Positions 33,958-45,232 of a stretch of 64,000 bases of DNA are shown one piece after another. Under the pieces are notes generated by a model. It worked only from the letters and a program-made list of their open reading frames with translations. It ran no database searches and was not told the origin of the DNA. The position numbers and the translations under genes are program-made. The DNA comes from Hemileia vastatrix (taxonomy: Eukaryota; Basidiomycota; Pucciniomycetes; Pucciniales; Zaghouaniaceae): NCBI GenBank assembly GCA_030280995.1, contig JASXTE010000014.1:22062150-22126149 (forward strand), written 5' to 3'. The stretch's first letter is position 1; each line of letters begins with the position of its first letter.

Positions 33958-34879
33958 CGTATTTACCCTTGCTAACCTTATCATGTCTTAAAAGTATCAC
34001 TCTCGGTTTCCTGGTTATAACGGTGCTCCAGCGTATGGTGGATTCTCCAGACTAGGAGGCTATGGTGGATATGGATCTTATCCAGGTGTATACGGTGGCA
34101 TGGGTGGTTTCGGGAATGGCTTCGGCCAGTTTGGTCTTCATTCTGGCGGCATGGGAATCGGGAATGGACCCTATCATCACAACCCGGATGGCTCAATCTC
34201 CTTATCTCAATCCATCCAGTCTTCTACTCAATCCACGTTTCAGCTGCTTGAAGCCGTGGTAGCTACCTTTTCCGGCTTCTCCCAGCTTTTAGAGTCAACC
34301 TTAATGATGACTCAAAGCAGCTTCTTCACTATTGTTCAACTTATCGAACAGTTTAGTTTTTTTAAGCTCTCAATGGGTCAAATCTTTAGTCTCTTCAATG
34401 TAGTAGGATGGATCAAACGGCTGTATGGCTCTCAAAACATGGACAAGAAAGGAAAATTTGATATTGAAGGATTTAAGAAATTTGATCCACGAAATAAAAA
34501 TTCACCAAGGCCTTCAAGAAAACCTATTGTGATCTTTTTTACGATGGTGTTTGGGATCCCATTTTTGATGACCAAGTTGATCAAAGTGCTCAACAAAAAA
34601 TATCAATTACAGTACGAGCGCGAAAGAGCACAAATAGGAATAGATCCAGCCAAGCTGATGTTTGTGCGATCTCTTCATGAATTTCAAGGGAGGGCAGAAG
34701 GCGAGCTGAGTTTTGGAAAAGGAGAAGTCGTTGCAGTGCTGAGCTCAGAGGAGGAAAGAAAGGCGAGCCGATGGTGGAAAGGGAGACTTAGAGATGGAAA
34801 GATGGGATGGTTTCCAGAGAACTTTGTGGAGGAGATTCCGATGAGTGGTAAAAAGGAAGAGAAAAAGAGTGAGCAGTAG
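33523..34879 (+). CDS. PEX13: Peroxin 13, peroxisomal membrane docking protein
   Basis: Part of the peroxisomal import docking complex (with Pex14), binding Pex5-type receptors. The ATG at 33523 opens MSATTLAPPKPWER; PPKPWE is the typical Pex13 start. Exons 33523-33760, 33841-33875 and 33995-34879 give 385 aa in frame. The order is a Ser/Pro-rich N-terminus, a Gly/Tyr-rich stretch (SRFPGYNGAPAYGGFSRLGG), the conserved helical Pex13 region (SIQSSTQSTFQLLEAVVATF, VVGWIKRLYG), a membrane segment at about 268-292 (IVIFFTMVFGIPFLM), and a C-terminal SH3 domain at about 312-373 (FVRSLHEF, ELSFGKGEVVAVL, WWKGRL, GWFPENFVEEI). Without splicing, the TAA at 33988 would block the frame; the acceptor TTAAAAG with a CTAAC branch site 20 bp before supports intron 2. 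Divergent from NUP2; SEY1 starts 157 bp after the stop. Confidence 0.92.
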
Positions 34880-35036
34880 GCAGTAGGCATAAGAATGATG
34901 ATGAGGGCACAGCTGTATGAAGGATGAGGATGAATATTCATTATGTAGCTAGGTATGCAATTAATCGGTTTATGCATCATGAGTGTGAAATGCCCCAATC
35001 TAAAGCAGCCGATCGATCGGTTGCCCCAACCAAACA

Positions 35037-35751
35037 ATGTCGTTGACCACCATCCCACCAAGCGTGTCTTCTCATTCACAACGGCTTCAAGTTATTGGCG
35101 AATCCCAACGCTTTTCGTTGGTCTTTTTTTTTATTTTCTTTTTCCTTTTTTTTGTTGATCGTTTCGCCGCTGTCCATCTCTGTCATTAATTTTAAGCTCT
35201 CCTTTCAAACGCTCGATTCTATTCATAGCTCTCAACTTACTACTTTTATCAAAAATTCAAATCTGCAAGACAAAGGCTTCAATTATAACTTGGTGGCTGT
35301 GTTTGGCTCTCAATCTACTGGAAAAAGTGGGTCAACTACTTCCTTCCTTCCTTCCTTCCTTCCTTCACCCAATCTTTCATTTTCTTACTTCATTGGATCA
35401 TTTCAAGGTACCCTTTTGAATAAAACGTTTGGTACCAATTTTGATGTCATGAATGAGGCCGAAAGAAGGCAGACGACAAAAGGTCTGCTCCTTTTCATCT
35501 CTCTCTTTTTTCAATCTTCCTATCCCTTCTCTTACTTGGAATATTTACATTTCAGGTATTTGGATGTGTAAGGGTGAAGATATGGATGTCTTAGTAATGG
35601 ATGTCGAAGGTACAGATGGAAGAGAACGTGGAGAAGATCAGGTTTGTCTGGGACACTCATTTAATATTTTGATGGGGGGTGGAAGCGTGGGCGGGGAAGC
35701 CTGAAACAATTTTTTTTTTTTTTTTTTTCTTTCTTTCTTTCTTTCTTTCTT

Positions 35752-35787
<36 letters not shown>

Positions 35788-38672
35788 CTTTTCATTTTTT
35801 TGGCACGATGGGAAACCATTAAAAAACTAATCAAAAACTAAAGGATTTTGAAAGAAAAGCTGCACTCTTTTCAATGGCTGCATCTGAAGTAATTATTGTT
35901 AACATGTGGGAGCATCAAGTCGGTCTCTACCAAGGTGCTAATATGGGACTTCTCAAAACGGTATTTGAAGTAGACCTGGCCCTTTTCCAAGCTAATAAAC
36001 CTCGAAACGGTTCACACCCTTCAACGTTTGCTTGATTTGATTTTATTCATCTTTGCACCAAGATATTTCTGCTCACCACATCTTTCGTCACCATCTCAAA
36101 ATAACTCTTCTTAGGGCTACGTATGATAAAACACATTTACTGTTTGTCATTCGTGATCATGTTGGATCAACACCTTTAAGTAACCTGCAGACTACAATTA
36201 CCATTGACCTCAACCGAATCTGGGATGGACTCGTCAAAGTAAGAGGGACGTTAAGGAAATTTATATTACTAGCCACTAACCATTTATACAGCCAGAAGGT
36301 ACCGAATCTTCTAAAATTACAGACTATTTCGATCTCTCTTTCACTGCTTTGCCTCACAAAGTGTTACAACCTCAAGTCTTTGAAAAACAAGTGAAACAGT
36401 TTCGAAATCGATTTGTTAACAAAGATGACCCAGATTATGTATTCAAACCAATTTATCATAAACGAATTCCAGCTGATGGGTTGGCACCTTACATGGAAGG
36501 GATATGGGTAGGTATTCCTGCCGTCCAGAAATAGCAAAAAAATAAAAAATAAAAAATAAAAAATAAAAATAAAAAAATAAAAAATTAAAATAAAAAATAA
36601 AAAATTGGCCCTTTCCCCTCATGTGTTACAAAGTATTTATGTATCTCTGGTCTTTACTTGAACATTTTAGGAAGCTGTCGTGACAAATAAAGATTTGGAT
36701 TTACCAACTCAACAGGAACTTTTAGCTCAATTCCGTTGCGATGAAATTGCAGCTACCGCTTTTAATCAATTTTCAAAGTCTTTTAACGAATTCAAGAAAT
36801 CAGTAGAAGCTGGTCAAGTTTTACAAGACTTGGGAATTTTAATGAGCAAAGCTCGTGCAGAATCAATCAGTAGAGTTGAACTTTTTTTTTTTTTTGAGTC
36901 CAGTCTACCATACATGCTACATTTTGGCTTTTACCAGCTACTTTTGTATAGTATAATTAAATTCGTTGACGTGTGGATATCTTTAGATTCCTTCGATTTG
37001 GCTGCCAGTCGTTACCACCAGGGAGTTTATAGTCGAAAGCGATCTGATTTATTTTCCAAATTAAATGCCAGCCTTTCATCTATTTTTGTAATCCATTTGA
37101 AAAATCTTGCCAAAACTGCCGTCAAGAAATTTAAACAGGAACTTCAAACGGAGCTGAAAAGTTCTGAGAAAGTCGAATTTGGTGAAATTGTTTTGAACAA
37201 GACGGAGGCCGCCCTAAATTCTTTTGAGGACTCTGCCAAATGTGAGCATTTACCATATCATTTCTCTCGAGCAATAAGCCATATTTTATTGTTTTTTTTT
37301 TTTTTTTTTTTTTTTTTTCATACATCTGAACATGATCCCTGATCCCTGATCGTCTCCTCCTCTTCTTTTTTCCTTGGATTGTTTCACTTTTATTTTAGCA
37401 ATTTTACTGGAAGATACTGATTGGTCTTATGAAGATTCAAAAGTACAACTAAAAGAAGATCTGGAAGCCATTGCCGATCAATGTAAAGTGGAGGAAACTA
37501 AAAAAATGGCCAAAAATGTGGAAAGGGAGTTGAAAAAGGAACTTGCAGAACCGGTAGAACTTGGCTTAAGTAAACCTAGTGAAGAAATGTGGGACAATGT
37601 TTTACAAGGATTCGCCGCTGCCTTGGGTAAAGCTGAGGAGGTGTTTCGAAAAAAATCTAAAAGTGGGTTTTATTTATCACCTTGATTTTTTATGATTACT
37701 TGCCAGTCGGCATTGTCTTTTTCGAAGCGCATTTGTTCTAAGTGCGCAACTTTACCTGCCTTTCTTTGTCCGATTTGATATCGGTGCTTATGTTTTGAAA
37801 TATGATAAGAACTCAAAAGACAATTTGAATAATCGGGCTGATGTTTTTATCTGTAATTTTTAGGCTTCAACTTTAGTGAAGAGGAAGTTTTGGCTGGTTT
37901 GGAATGGATTAAGCGAAGGGCTTGGATCTTACTGCGGAGCAAAGTAGAAGAAATTACCACTGATGCGTCCATGTTAGTCAAGCTCAAGTTGGCGTTTGAA
38001 GAAAAATTCCGGTATGATTCCAATGGTATTCCAAAAGTGTGGAAACCGGAAGATGATTTAGACAGTGCCTTCAAGACGGCAAAGGAAACTGTCAGTGGGT
38101 TTGTTTTGTTTGTTTCTGAGCGGCATAAACTGACAAAATAATATATATATGTGATGACTTGCTTATGGTATGAAATCAGACTTTATCACTAATTCCCATT
38201 TATGCTACAATTGATCCCCAAAATTCAAGTTTATTAAACCACATTCCAACAGAGGCAGATACATCTTTACCTACATTACCATATTTCGATCCTAATTCCG
38301 AAGTAGATGAGCCTTTTGATTTTGCTCAGTCAAAGACAGTATTATCCGTTTCCAAATGCCAGGATTTGGTGGACCGGTTTCGAAAAGAGGCAGACGCGTA
38401 CTACCTGGAGGCTAAAAGAAGCATGGTGTCCAGCATTAGCCAGATACCCTTGTGGATGTATGGTGTAATTGCATTATTGGGTTGGAATGAGTTTATGACT
38501 GTGATTAGCAGTCCCGTATATTTCATCAGCTTACTTGTTCTAGGTGCCACAGTTTATACTATTTTCCAACTCAACATGGTAAGAAGTTTTCTCTCTATAT
38601 GTTCACACCGTTAAGAAACACTATATCAATAGAATTATTTTTGTTTTACGCTTATTTATTTCTTTTTTTTTT

Positions 38673-38703
<31 letters not shown>

Positions 38704-39078
38704 TGTAGCAAGGGCCAACAATTGCTATAATCAAGGGAGTTTACAATGAAACCAGTAAAGTCGTTCAGCAAAAATTGTTGGAATACTTAAATGTTCGTAT
38801 CTCATCTTTGAAATGGGGACCAGCTTGATTGGAGTCCTTGTTATTATGATTTTCTGCTTCATTTCAAAAGCTTATGGAATAATATTTCTAATTTTTTCTT
38901 TTTCTTTTTCTTTTGCTTTTTTTTTTTTTTTTTTTTTAAGGATCCACGTGTGAATGAGAATCAAAATGGTTCAACAAAATCAGCCAACCAAACCCCCATA
39001 AAGAAAGAGGCATCGGCACACGATGCAGATGCATCGTTTAGAATCAAAAAAGAAGAAATCAAACTAGAAGATTTTTGA
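35037..39078 (+). CDS. SEY1: Sey1-type ER membrane-fusion GTPase
   Basis: Dynamin-like GTPase that fuses ER tubules (atlastin/RHD3 counterpart). The model has 14 exons: 35037-35116, 35229-35326, 35408-35482, 35556-35641, 35844-36025, 36115-36238, 36292-36507, 36671-36869, 36987-37241, 37399-37662, 37864-38090, 38180-38578, 38709-38792, 38941-39078. The sum is 2427 nt, 808 aa, close to known Sey1 lengths. P-loop GSQSTGKST is at 53-61 (split by intron 2), the switch region has RRQTTKGIW, G3 is [11 protein letters not shown] at 100-110, and G4 is FVIRDHVG at 184-191. Then come the long helical middle domain ([29 protein letters not shown]) and two membrane segments at about 693-735 ([32 protein letters not shown]). 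The cytosolic tail is Lys/Asp-rich. No stop or frameshift is seen. Confidence 0.95.
35709..35800. repeat. T-run/(TTTC)n microsatellite in SEY1 intron 4
   Basis: A T-run, then about eight TTTC units, then another T-run, within the 202-bp intron between the [11 protein letters not shown] exon and the next. It explains why this intron is longer than most others in the gene. Confidence 0.85.
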
Positions 39079-39489
39079 ACGACATTGTTTTTATCATGTT
39101 TATTTAAATAATGATTCTCTTGTTCTTGTCATTCTATTTTTATAATGTAATAGATTCATGCCCTATTCATTTCATTATTTATTTAATTTAGTATTTCCAT
39201 GTTTTCTTTCTGTTGATTTAATTTGCTTGGCCGTCAGAGTACATATTTGCTTTATTTGTTTCATGTTTTCATATTTTTTTTTTAAAAAAAAAAAAAAAAA
39301 AAAACAGTTGTTTCTTGCTCTACCTCGTGATTTTTCTCTTGACTCAATAAGCAGTAGAAATACATTCATTCTTCAATAAGATTTCAACATAGATGTAGAT
39401 GAAAGGGTGGCTTTATGAAATATATATATCAAATTGACAGTTTTTCCCTGTGAATTTGATTTTTTTTATTTTTATGATAAGACATGTAA
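39079..39489. other. SEY1 downstream region
   Basis: About 410 bp between the SEY1 stop and element C, presumably with the 3' untranslated region. T-rich, with an A-run at about 39283-39304. No gene. Confidence 0.5.
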
Positions 39490-40969
39490 TGTCAGCCAGG
39501 CTATACCAGGAGCCCAGTAAATGTTATGTCAATTTACTGGAACCAAAAGAGGGCGTAAAAATATGCTTATTATGTATATAAATTAATATTATATTGCATA
39601 ATGAAATGATATAAGTATTTTATTAAATACATATAAAATAATTATTATATAAATTATATATACATTTAAATTAAGCAAAATAAATATTATATTCTATAAA
39701 TTATGGTGCAATTTTATGTATTTAATAAATATAAATTAATAATTAATTAATTATAAACATATATTATAATTATAAGTGTAAAATTAACTTATAATGTAAT
39801 TAAATTGATATATTAAATAAAGCCATACATATCTTATTAAACAATAATATTGGGCGCTTTTTTGACCCTTAATTGTGTCAGTAAAATGATTAAATAAATT
39901 AAAACACTTATTTAATAAGATAATATTCAAATTCTCACTTGAAATTAGAAAGATCATTAAATTAATGATTTGTTTCACTTAAACTAGTTATTGAATTAAT
40001 TACATAGTTAAACCAATTAATTAATTTTGCTTTATACTGGATTAAATTGATTACATGAATTTTTTGTGTGAAAATAATGTTATTTGTTTTAATTAAACCC
40101 TTTCCATCTCACCACTTTAATACCTGTTTTGAATTATTTTACTCACTGTTCTTATGTTTCAGACTTACTTAGATACTGATTATTTTAATTAATTGCTCCA
40201 GGAACTTATGGTGGGAAAATTGGTTACTTACTCACAGGTTTAGTTTATTGTTTCATGTTTTTCTCTCAATATCTTATGTTTTAGTTATATTCTTTTATAT
40301 TCTTGTTTTGACCTTATTACTATTTTGTAATTATTCATTTGTGGTGCTTCAGAAGATTCCTTGCCTATAAAAGGCATTGGATAATCCCCTGTAGCTGCAC
40401 CACTTATTATACACTCAAAACTTAACCATATTTTTTAATATAATCCATTTATTAGGGGGTATCAAAGTTAGAAGTTTGTAATGATTTAAAAAAGTATTTC
40501 ACAGAACAAAAAGAAAGCCACAAGCATGACATTAATTCTTAGTAAAAAGATGTTTTTGGTGGCACAAGATGGCATACCTTAAAAAAATAATCATGGTTGA
40601 TTTGGTGGAAAAAAGAGGTATTTTGAAATAGAAGATTTCTAACTTTGATACCCCCTATTATTATGTTTATTAGTACTACTTTTCTAATCAAAATTTTATA
40701 TTAATATCTAAGGTTGCTCTAAGTCTGTTAATAATACTAATTGTGAACCGCGCATTGATACATAACTTACAAGAATTTAAATATTATATATTGAACCTCC
40801 TGTTGTGTCACTCCTCAAGCTTTTGTTGTTGCATTTTCTTTATTTCTCACTTTAACTTTCTCACACCTTTTAAATCTAAAAAATATTTTTATATAAATTC
40901 TTTACTTCCTTTCATTTCTCTATTCCTTTCTCCTTTTCCTCCCTCATGCTTCTAGACAACCCGCTTACA
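39490..40969 (+). repeat. 5' LTR of element C
   Basis: Begins TGTCAGCCAGGCTATACCAG and ends CCCGCTTACA, followed by the primer-site region ATGGGGAGCC. It is 1480 bp including the 201-bp insert at 40455. The TATA box TTGCCTATAAAAGGC is at 40366. It closely matches the 5' LTR of D. Confidence 0.88.
40455..40655. mobile_element. MITE-like insert in the 5' LTR of C
   Basis: A 201-bp element with inverted ends GGGGGTATCAAAGTTAGAA and TTCTAACTTTGATACCCCC, flanked by a 5-bp direct repeat TATTA (40450-40454, 40656-40660). The LTRs of A lack it at the matching place and have one copy of the target, so the borders are supported by an empty site. It has no coding capacity and is a non-autonomous DNA transposon. 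Confidence 0.88.
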
Positions 40970-41054
40970 ATGGGGAGCCTTTCCAAACAACAACAACCAC
41001 AATACACTACCTTGTGACAAACAACATTGCACATGGACCACCCAAGCCAAAAAG

Positions 41055-41089
<35 letters not shown>

Positions 41090-41663
41090 CAGCTGTGTTT
41101 TGAACTTGGGTTTGACCTTTTAGGTTTATACTATATTAAATAATATATACGTTTGAAGTGATTCCTTGATCACTATAATAAGTCAACCTTTGCACCTCTC
41201 ACTTATATTATTAAATTTTTATTGCAATAACAGTGATTGTGGCTTAATTGCTGATTCACTGAGTGTAAGTGTTCAAATTTTTATTAATTTTTGGTTCCTT
41301 GTTGACCATAATAGAGTTATACTCTTAGTCCTAGAAGATCATTAAATTAATGTTATTAAAATATTTTTTGATTTATTAGTTGACCATATTAGTACTCAGT
41401 GCTTAGTCCCAATATTGCCAATATATATATATATATATTTTGGTATGAATTATTTTTGGTTGACTTATTAAACCTTTGTTGGTTGGTCCCATTATCATTA
41501 TTGGCTTTTCTTAATAAACAATTGTAATTACATATATTTTGTATTACATTTTTTGTTAATTAATTGATTTTTGAAAAAAAAAATTAAATTTTTTTTTGTT
41601 AAAACATCATTTGATTATATTTTATTTTGAAAATACAAATTTGATTCTTTTTTCACAGTTTTT

Positions 41664-43950
41664 ATGTCCAGTAGTTTGACTAACAGCATGGATAACTTAC
41701 ATGTGGATGATATTGAAGTGGATAATGACACTGGATCTGTAGGTTCTTCTAAATTAACTTACAGAAATTATTCAGCTGACAAAAAACCTTCAGGACATGG
41801 AAATGGCAGGAGAAGTGGCAAACCCCCCTCACTGAACACCTCTGAAAGAAGCAAAACCTCTAATAAATCAGGACAATCAACTCAAAGGTATAAAAATAAA
41901 AAAGATACCACTGACTCAACAAGTAAACAACCTGTCCAGTCACGTCAAAGAACTGAAGGCAGAAATTATGAAATACAAGGCAAGAGTAGACACACTCTGG
42001 CAACAAATGCAGGAGTTATTAAATCCCAAACAGGCTCAACCTCCTCCTTTCCCAGCCTCAACCTCAGCCCCATCAGGCACCCAGCTCCTTCACTCAAAAT
42101 CAAAACACTCTGCAGGTGGAGAAGTGGAAATGGGATTACTTGATGAACCATTACCAACAGAATGTTCAGCAACCAACAGCTCAACACCCTGGCCCATCTG
42201 GGACACCAGCCTACCATCCATCTCCTCAGCCCCATCCTTATCAGGAAGGCAGAAGAAAGATAGCACAGGGGAAGTTTCCTCCCTTGCCATGGTAAGTAAT
42301 TTGTTTGATAAACATGTTGGTATGTATAATAACAAATCTTCTTCCACAGGTAATATCGTGGATCCTGGTGAAAGAACAGTTAAACCCCTTAAAAAGACAA
42401 CTTCCTTTAATGAGGAGCCCCAATGATGTAATTAGCACATTATCATTTGATGAACCTTTATATTTAACCTCTACTTCTTTAATTAATCCTTCTCTTGCAA
42501 TTAAGAATAATTCTGTTTCCCCTGAAGTCTATACCTTGCTTGAGAAAAACTTCTGAGGATATATTGAAAGATACACTTGATTTTAATGTTGTGAAAGACA
42601 AACATATGAGAGATGTGTTAATACATGAGAGTGATAGATTGCATAATTTGCACTTGCATTGTAAAGTAAGTTCTTCTGTACAGGATACAGCTTATTTTAA
42701 AATCAAAGAAACCTTGAATATTTTTCTTAGCCAACAAAAACAAATAAGGAGTGACCATAGAGCTATCTCAGATAAGAATATCAGTCGGCATAAAACCTTG
42801 AGTGAATTGAAACCCCAATTTCCATGCACTAAGTACCAAACACCCAGTTTTTGAGGACAGAAATGGCTTATCCCTTGCAAAAATAAATGACCAGATGTCT
42901 GAAATTCCAAGGATAAGAAACTATGTGTCTGACCTGCCAGAAAATATTTTCAGCCTTAACCATCAATCATTATGGTGTAGATGAAAGTGCTGCCCATAAG
43001 CTGCATAAGAATAAAGGAAAGGAACCTGAACAGAGCAACTCTTTTCTTCCCCATATTTCAACCATTAAACAAACTGACAATGAGTCTGTAAAATCTTTTG
43101 CTACTAGCAAAAAATCTTGTAATGGTCATGTACCAGCTGTTTCTATAAATAATGAAATTTCTGAACACCTGGCTAAACTTCAAGAATTATTAATGATAAA
43201 TAATTCAAACTAAAGGATTGACCATCCCAGTAGCCAGAATAAATTGGCCCAAACTGGATCATTATCCCACTTTTGATGGTGACTCTTCATCTGACTGGCA
43301 ACACTTTGTTCAGAGGATTGATCATCTGAAAAAACTCTTATAAATTGCCAGATGAAGAAATTGTCTCTAAATTAAATTTCTTTATTTTCTAATGTAGCTT
43401 TAATGTGGTATGAATCTGTCTTACTGGACAATCAACATTGTACTTGGAAAGAGTGGAAAACCTTGATTGAAAATCAATTTGGTGGTTCCAAATTCAGACT
43501 TGCCCAGCAGAGATTATATGAGAATTCTAAATATGTGTCCTTCTCTCCTGAAAAACCTATTGTTTTCCTTATGAAAATTACAAAGATTCTTAGAGCCATG
43601 GATCCTAAAATGGATTATGATATTTGGAGAGATAAAATTCTCTATAAATTACCAAATTCTCTGAGAGATTTGATTGTGGCAAGGACTGAGCATTTGAGAG
43701 AGAATTCTTCCATTATTAATATCTGTAATGAAGTCCTACTAAATCATAGATATGAACCAAGGAATTATCCTGTTAAAACTTATCATGACCAACAAAAGCC
43801 CTCCACAAAACTTCCAGAAAAAACTGGTAGACCCTCTTCCCCAGTTGCTCCAAAGAAATATGCAACTAATACTTGTTTTAAATGTAACAAACCATGGCAA
43901 AAAGGACATATTTTTGACAAGAAAATTCATCCTGTAGAACAAAATGAGGA
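41664..43950 (+). pseudogene. Element C gag
   Basis: Starts MSSSLTNSMDNLHVDDIEVD at 41664. It runs through several frames: N-terminal Ser/Gln-rich part (41664-42426), coiled-coil part (42540-43200; the ENYSLKNEIK-type stretch of A is deleted), and capsid from 43403 (FGGSKFRLAQQRLYENSKYV, LPNSLRDLIVARTEH). The nucleocapsid knuckle is damaged: CFKCNKPWQKGHIF lacks the last Cys seen in A. Confidence 0.82.
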
Positions 43951-44149
43951 ATCTGAAAATACTCAAGGTGATCTTGATGATTTCTCAAGTGACTTTAATA
44001 GCAATATCTCTTATGACCATGAGTCTTCTCAGGAAGTTCTGGTTTTAGAAAAGGATATCCAATATTTAGATAATTGGTCTGATAATTGTGAAATTGACTT
44101 ATCTTCTGTAGAAAATGCTGAAGTAATTAGAGATATTACTGACAGTTCC

Positions 44150-45232
44150 ATTTTAATAACACCTTTGAGGGCACCAGTTATCATTAATGGTAAAAATGTT
44201 GAGGTTATTCTTGACTATGGTGCTGGACAAAGTGTAGTGTCTGAGAAAGCACTGGCTTCTGTAGATAAGGATTATCAATGCAAATTATTACCTATAACAT
44301 CTGAAAAATAGAAAGGTTATAGTTCTATTTTATGTCCCATTGGTAAATACAAAACCACTGTATTCTTTAAATATAATGGTGGTTTTGTCAGAGCTATTTG
44401 TGAATTTGTTGTGATGAAAAATGACAATTTAAGCAATTGGTTTATTATGGGTAATGATATTTTGACCATTTTTGGTGAGAAATTGGACCCAGAAAATAAT
44501 TGCTTCACCTTGGGATTGAATGGCAAAAGAAAATTCAAAATTTCCTCCCCTAGAAAACCTTCTGGGCATCTGTTAAAGTCTTGTAGCTCACTGATCCAGT
44601 GTAAAGGCAGAACGACAATTGAAATGGATGATTTATTGAATGAAATAAATACTGCTTCTTTTGGTGATCAGTTGACTATTGAACAAAAGGATTCTATTAT
44701 TGCCTCAATTACCTCTTTCCCTATGGCTTTTGCTCATGGTTCTCATGTCTTAGGAAGTGTTCAGGAAGAAATGAAAATTTACTTATCCTGTAACTTGAGT
44801 GATATTCCTCCTAGTCTTAAGAAAAAACCATATCCTGCTTCTCCAACAAAAAGAAAAGATATTGAAGATAATATTGCCACATTATTAAAAATGAATATCA
44901 TTTAGAAAGTGGATGTCACCCCCAAATATTGTGTCATCTCCCCAGTCTTAATTTCTTATGAAAAAGATAAGGCTAGATTATGTGGAGATTACAGAGCATT
45001 AAACACTTATACTGTTGATGATATTTATCCTTTACCCAGAATTAATTCAATACATGCTACCTTGCAAGGTGCAAAATTTATTAGTTGTCTGGATGGTAAT
45101 AAAGGGTATCATCGATTCCTGTTGAAAAAAATTCTCAAAATTTTTTGCTTATTGCTACTCATATGGGAATTTACAAATATGTTAGGATGCCTTTTGGCCC
45201 TAAAAATACCCCTTCAGTATTCCAAAAAGTGA
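44150..45232 (+). pseudogene. Element C protease and start of RT
   Basis: The protease active site reads VILDYGAGQSVVSEK: the Ser after Asp is Tyr and Gly is Gln compared with A and D, so activity is doubtful. A TAG (44309-44311) replaces a Trp codon of A. The linker and RT start follow (44411-45232) with another TAG at 44903-44905, where A has Glu. A one-base loss near 45113 (NKGYHRF instead of NKGYHQVP) shifts the RT frame. Confidence 0.85.

Noticed and set aside
33116..34055. Three overlapping plus-strand frames of 200-290 codons with a repeated MQHAHYATCSLCN peptide
   Set aside because: The 16-bp minisatellite is open in all frames. Only the PEX13 exons at 33523-33875 within it are real.
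40451..40659. PIF/Harbinger-type 3-bp (TTA or ATT) or mariner-type TA duplication at the MITE
   Set aside because: A 5-bp TATTA match on both sides and comparison with the empty LTR site fit better, though a shorter duplication inside TATTA cannot be excluded.
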